Positions 50,828-54,385 of a DNA stretch of 54,385 bases are shown one piece after another. The translations under genes and the position numbers were made by a program. A model generated the notes under the pieces. The model worked only from the letters and a program-made list of their open reading frames with translations, ran no database searches and was not told the DNA's origin. The DNA is from Verrucomicrobia bacterium ADurb.Bin070 (GTDB lineage Bacteria; Verrucomicrobiota; Kiritimatiellia; RFP12; UBA1067): NCBI GenBank assembly GCA_002071025.1, contig MWEJ01000003.1, positions 1 to 54,385 of the forward strand, given 5' to 3'. Numbering within the stretch: the stretch's first letter is position 1; each line of letters begins with the position of its first letter.

Positions 50828-52855
50828 TCACCGGCCAAACACGATAAAGCAGGCATCCTGAGCCCCAAGAAAAATGGAGGCCGTTACCCGCCCGTCCGCC
50901 TCGCGGCGGACATCCGTCTCGACCCGGCCGATTTCTCCGGTCAACGGATCCCAGCGTTCGGGCACCCCCTTGCCCGTATCGCGGAAGACACAGGTCACGC
51001 GCCCTGGTTCTGTATGCTCGTTGACGAGAAAATAGACCTCATGCGTTGCCGAGCGCCGATGGACAAACCGGACCTGGAATCCCGCCGTGTCCGTCCGCCA
51101 CACCATATCCGGCGTTATGCCGGGCAGGGGGTCTGAACAGCGAGCAGACACCCTCGCCACGTCCCCCCCAGCGGTTTGCGTCAACCGTTCGGCAGCGGAC
51201 GCGTTCCCGTCTGCGGCCTCTTCCGTCAGCAGCCAGACGCGCACACCGCGCGCTGCGAGCATGCGCACGAGACGTTCATTCTCGTCATGTCGCAGCAGCG
51301 GCTCTGCGACGGCCAGCCCCGTATACTCGCGCTCCGATTCAAATAGGATCCGGCCGTTTTTGATGGACGCGGCAGCAAGCATCACGCCGTTTACGGCATC
51401 CGCCGAATAGCCGGCCAGAACGGGCAACGGGCTCTCTGCCCAGACCACAAGGTCGCCAACCGGCACGCCCTGCTGCAGCAGAAGCTGGCACCGGTGCGCA
51501 TAGAGGCAACCGTCACGCAGTGATCGGAAGGCCGTGTCGTCGCTGGGCAACGCGCCGCCGACATCCAGCAAAAGCCGCGTCGCACCGTCCGCATACAGGC
51601 CATCGAGCGCGTGCCTCCAAGGAAACGGCATCAGCACGGCGGCCGGCGAGGGTTCGACCTCGTGCGGCGCCAACCACCCCATCACCACGCGCCGCCCCAG
51701 AGTACGCGCGCCGCCAGCGGCCCGCGCATTGGCTTCGCGCGCGGCGGAGCGCGAGGCTCCGACCAGTACCGGGCGGCGGAAACGCCACGCGACCTCGACC
51801 GGATCAACGGGGGCCTGATCAATACGAATACCGGCCTCCAGGCCCGCTTCGTGCACCAGTTCATCCACCGTCTTTCCGCACCGTTCACGCCAGAGGGCGC
51901 ACACAGTCTGCGCCATGTGCTGCCGCACAAAGGCGGCCGTCGCCTCACCCCCCACCGCCACGCCGGTCCACGCCGGGAGGTACCGATTCAAACCCAGTCC
52001 GCTGCGCTTCAAAAACATTTCAGGCAAGTCAACAGCCCACGCCATGTCTGTACGAGAAAGCCCAGGCAGGAGCACCCAGAGAAGCGTGCTGCCATACGTC
52101 TGTTTCATGCGACTTTGACAGGCAAAGAGCCATTGGTTGACATGCCGGAAAAATGCCGTGCCGTCATAAGGATCGATCTGAGGCGGCTCGGCATCGACGA
52201 CGCCGAACCGATAGACCCTCCATACGCCGCCCGTCGGCAGCGACTGGGCGGACAGGTCCACCAGATGGTGCGGATGCAAATCAGTCACGCCGACGGGCAC
52301 GGCCTGGCACGTTACGCTGCGATAGGAGTCTGGCGGCGTGGCGACCCGCGGTGTCATGCGCGACACGCCGTCTGAATCAGGCCGCACGGTTTCTGCGGAC
52401 CAGACCCATTTCTTTGCGCGCGGCGCGGATTCCGCCTCGTTCTGCGAGATGAAAAAATCAGTGAGTCCCGCCTCGAGCCCCAACTGGCGCGCGCGGCCCA
52501 GCGCGCGCGTCACCCCCTCCCACACCGCTTCGTCTGCCGTCGGCACGGCGAGAAGAACGCCGCCGGCGCCGATATCGCGCGCCCGTTCAAGCTGGCGTCC
52601 CACGCCCTCCCCCAAGAGCCCCTCGCGGTCTGCGGCGAGCGCAATGCAGGGACGAGCCGCATTCGGCGGCGGCGCACGGAACTGCTCGTCGAGTTCCATC
52701 CCGCATGCGTTCACCGCCAACGCACAGCTTAACAGCGTGAAGCATGAACATGAGCCCGTCAAGTTGACCGTCATGCCGCCGACTTTAACATACTCGGCCG
52801 ATATCCGCCACAGCGACAGCATGCCCCCCACATAAAAAAAATCAAAATCAATCAT
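50828..52855 (-). CDS. Secreted GH106-like/unclassified glycoside hydrolase-like protein
   Basis: The frame gives 675 residues from ATG 52855, which has AAGGAG directly upstream. A signal-peptide-like TVNLTGSCSCFTLLSCALAVNAC begins at the internal ATG 52774, which has only a weak SD; the true start is uncertain and I give the longer form. The mature part has a TIM-barrel-like LERARDIGAGGVLLAVPT and RQLGLEAGLTDFF, and late phrases (HEVYFLVNEHTEPGRVTC, ERWDPLTGEIGRV) resemble those in GH106-type proteins. It shares this ending style with the protein at 5516-9634, but identity is low. Catalytic residues cannot be assigned. Confidence 0.6.
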   Translation of the reverse strand: MIDFDFFYVGGMLSLWRISAEYVKVGGMTVNLTGSCSCFTLLSCALAVNACGMELDEQFRAPPPNAARPCIALAADREGLLGEGVGRQLERARDIGAGGVLLAVPTADEAVWEGVTRALGRARQLGLEAGLTDFFISQNEAESAPRAKKWVWSAETVRPDSDGVSRMTPRVATPPDSYRSVTCQAVPVGVTDLHPHHLVDLSAQSLPTGGVWRVYRFGVVDAEPPQIDPYDGTAFFRHVNQWLFACQSRMKQTYGSTLLWVLLPGLSRTDMAWAVDLPEMFLKRSGLGLNRYLPAWTGVAVGGEATAAFVRQHMAQTVCALWRERCGKTVDELVHEAGLEAGIRIDQAPVDPVEVAWRFRRPVLVGASRSAAREANARAAGGARTLGRRVVMGWLAPHEVEPSPAAVLMPFPWRHALDGLYADGATRLLLDVGGALPSDDTAFRSLRDGCLYAHRCQLLLQQGVPVGDLVVWAESPLPVLAGYSADAVNGVMLAAASIKNGRILFESEREYTGLAVAEPLLRHDENERLVRMLAARGVRVWLLTEEAADGNASAAERLTQTAGGDVARVSARCSDPLPGITPDMVWRTDTAGFQVRFVHRRSATHEVYFLVNEHTEPGRVTCVFRDTGKGVPERWDPLTGEIGRVETDVRREADGRVTASIFLGAQDACFIVFGR

Positions 52856-52862
52856 TTTCTCC

Positions 52863-52892
52863 TTGCGTATGCCGAAAGACCGTGAAACACTA
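52863..52892. promoter_or_regulatory. Divergent promoter region before the right-edge gene
   Basis: TTGCGT and AACACT on the plus strand, about 17 bp apart, could serve the gene at 52935. The same 79-bp gap (52856-52934) must also hold the promoter of the opposing gene. Both starts have AAGGAG. Confidence 0.35.
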
Positions 52893-52934
52893 TCAACGTT
52901 AAATGGTTATATTTTCCTGCAAGGAGTGAAGAGC

Positions 52935-54385
52935 ATGTCCTCCGAGCTATACAACGCGTTTACAGAAAGCGGGCCGCGAGACAGGAAGTCTGGTTTGGGC
53001 TCGGCTTTGGCAATCTGCATCGCCGGCGTGTGTTGGCTTTCGCTCAGCGCGCCTGCCGCATTGAGCCCGCCGCTCGCAGAAGACGGCTCGCGCGGCGGAC
53101 TGGGCACGATCACCTCGTGGTCATTCGCCTCCAACAACGCAGGCCGCATCACGCTGCCTGGAACCGTTCTGGACCGCTTTGACCAGACCGGCACCCCCTT
53201 CTTCTCCACCTCTTTTTTCCGCGGCAACCTCTACCATGCCGACGCGGCCTGCACGCTGCTGGGTCACGAGTTTTACTTGGAACGAAACACGCCCGTCGAG
53301 GTGACGTTCAGCGTCTATGAGGGTGCCACCTCCGCAGGGCCCTTCATCCGGGTCGACGAGGCGACCGTTCTGGCCCCGTCCGGCTATGGGTATGTCGCAA
53401 GCGGACAGCGCGGCGTGACACTGCGCGCGGGCTACACCTATGCGGTCGGCGCGGCCGTCACGGAATCGGCGTATTTCCAGCGCCCCGCCGTCACCCTGCC
53501 CTTTGACAACGGCGACCTGAGTTGCGTGAACGGTCTCCTATTTTCTGGCATTCCCGGCGCCACTGTCAGCGCGTTCACCACGGCCGGCAACCCTTACCGG
53601 CAGCGCCTGCGCCTGGGCGGTCCGAGCGATGTCGTGCCCGGCGGCACCACCCTCATGCAGGTAGAAGGCGCTAGCGGGCGCATGCGCGGCAACCTCTACG
53701 CACCCTCACAAAACACCTGGCTGCTCGGACACGGCCTCTATGTGCCGCGCGACAGTGACCGAACGATGCGTCTTTTCGTCTACGAAAGCACCGAGCGCAC
53801 CGGCACCTACGCGCGTGTCGATATGCAGACCGTCACCGTGCCGGCCGGCACGAACTACGTCGCGGTCTCCACCCGTATCCCGATGCAGGCCGGCCGTTTC
53901 TACATGATCGGTGCCTGGGGCAGCAGTTATTCCTGCTACCGGGCCAGCGGCTATTATGCCACACCCCAGGTCTTCTCATGGGGCAGCGCCATCGAAGGCT
54001 ATTCCAGCTCTCTTCTGTTAAGCGGCCCTCCCGACACCTTCGACAAGTCATCCACAACCAACACCACCGTCTACTGGGGCTGCGTCACCGTCGGCGACCT
54101 GCCCGCCCTGCGCATGGACACTTCCGTTGCGAGCCAGATGTCAACCAACAGCGCCACGGTTCTGCTTGACACGCAGGGTTACGACAACCTCTATCTCGCC
54201 TTCGACCACCGGGAAGCCAGCGACGAGCCCCATGACGGGGACGGCGTCTTCGTCAGCGCCAACGGCACCTCGTTCCGCAGGATCTTGCAGATTGACACCA
54301 CGTCGTTGGACTGGACCCGTCATGAGATCGACCTGATCCCGCTGGCGCGCGCCGCCGGCGTGCCGACAGACGGACAGCTCCATGT
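52935..54385 (+). CDS. Large secreted protein with tandem beta domains, 3' end beyond the window
   Basis: From ATG 52935 (AAGGAG upstream) the frame stays open to the right edge for 483 codons. A hydrophobic segment near 25-45 (SALAICIAGVCWLSLSAPAAL) is a long-n-region signal peptide. Two similar domains follow: about 60-190 (FFRGNLYHADAACTLLGHEF, VEVTFSVYEG) and 210-345 (MRGNLYAPSQNTWLLGHGLY, MRLFVYEST). Then comes a region (394 onward) with YDNLYLAFDHREASDEPHDGDGVFVS, similar to beta-sandwich repeats of Lentisphaerae giant secreted proteins. The function is unknown; a surface or extracellular role is inferred. Confidence 0.85.
   Translation, partial: MSSELYNAFTESGPRDRKSGLGSALAICIAGVCWLSLSAPAALSPPLAEDGSRGGLGTITSWSFASNNAGRITLPGTVLDRFDQTGTPFFSTSFFRGNLYHADAACTLLGHEFYLERNTPVEVTFSVYEGATSAGPFIRVDEATVLAPSGYGYVASGQRGVTLRAGYTYAVGAAVTESAYFQRPAVTLPFDNGDLSCVNGLLFSGIPGATVSAFTTAGNPYRQRLRLGGPSDVVPGGTTLMQVEGASGRMRGNLYAPSQNTWLLGHGLYVPRDSDRTMRLFVYESTERTGTYARVDMQTVTVPAGTNYVAVSTRIPMQAGRFYMIGAWGSSYSCYRASGYYATPQVFSWGSAIEGYSSSLLLSGPPDTFDKSSTTNTTVYWGCVTVGDLPALRMDTSVASQMSTNSATVLLDTQGYDNLYLAFDHREASDEPHDGDGVFVSANGTSFRRILQIDTTSLDWTRHEIDLIPLARAAGVPTDGQLH

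Noticed and set aside
1-54385. tRNA, rRNA or CRISPR array
   Set aside because: I found no cloverleaf with a TTC loop and anticodon arm, no rRNA segment and no regularly spaced direct repeat.

Overview
The window is about 54 kb of high-GC bacterial DNA, most likely from the PVC group, with Kiritimatiellota/Lentisphaerae or a relative as my best guess. That placement is inference. It rests on large secreted glycoside hydrolases, autotransporter-like fragments, a DUF1080 protein, a heme/FGE-like multidomain protein, fibronectin-like giant secreted proteins and a TRAP transporter linked to a Usp protein. I see no rRNA or tRNA gene, CRISPR array or complete insertion sequence.

Layout. 1-662: fragments of a secreted-protein locus, then the long leader of an RRM RNA-binding protein (663-1043). 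1108-12450: a carbohydrate block with a GH13-type protein, a divergent GH106-like rhamnosidase and a DUF4432 epimerase-like enzyme, followed by a YgiQ radical SAM protein. 12629-15926: yggT-like, yggU and an unknown secreted protein. 15874-19269: a TRAP transporter (dctP-dctQ-dctM) with a UspA protein. 19391-23759: gmhA facing an accD-accA-GH97 operon. 23965-24933: DUF523-DUF1722. 24924-29449: an operon of a diheme cytochrome, a RidA-like protein, ResB and CcsA. 29548-35083: DAHP synthase, an IclR regulator and a diheme HzsA/FGE-like protein with no visible 5' end.

35040-36560 is a scarred island. It holds a gene tail with its terminator, a truncated HicB, an intact hicBA pair, an attC-like hairpin and a low-GC piece. 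After it come tadC, an FHA protein, a PEGA protein and hrpB (36566-42688). A 254-bp snap-back palindromic element sits just before the rpsB promoter. Then follow rpsB-tsf, a DUF1080 protein, a small lipoprotein, purN, an unknown RG-rich C2H2 zinc-finger protein, aconitase, a secreted GH106-like protein and, at the right edge, the start of a large secreted repeat protein.

Two themes deserve attention. First, several genes have a recognisable -10 hexamer only 6-9 nt before the start codon (DUF4432, gmhA, dctP, hicB, the zinc-finger gene), which suggests leaderless transcripts; TTGTGT-N17-TACACT is a recurrent promoter form. Second, the zinc-finger gene has a TTGACC-GACC-GGTCAA palindrome whose one half is the -35 box, so an uncharacterised nucleic-acid-binding protein appears to be under its own repressor-type control.
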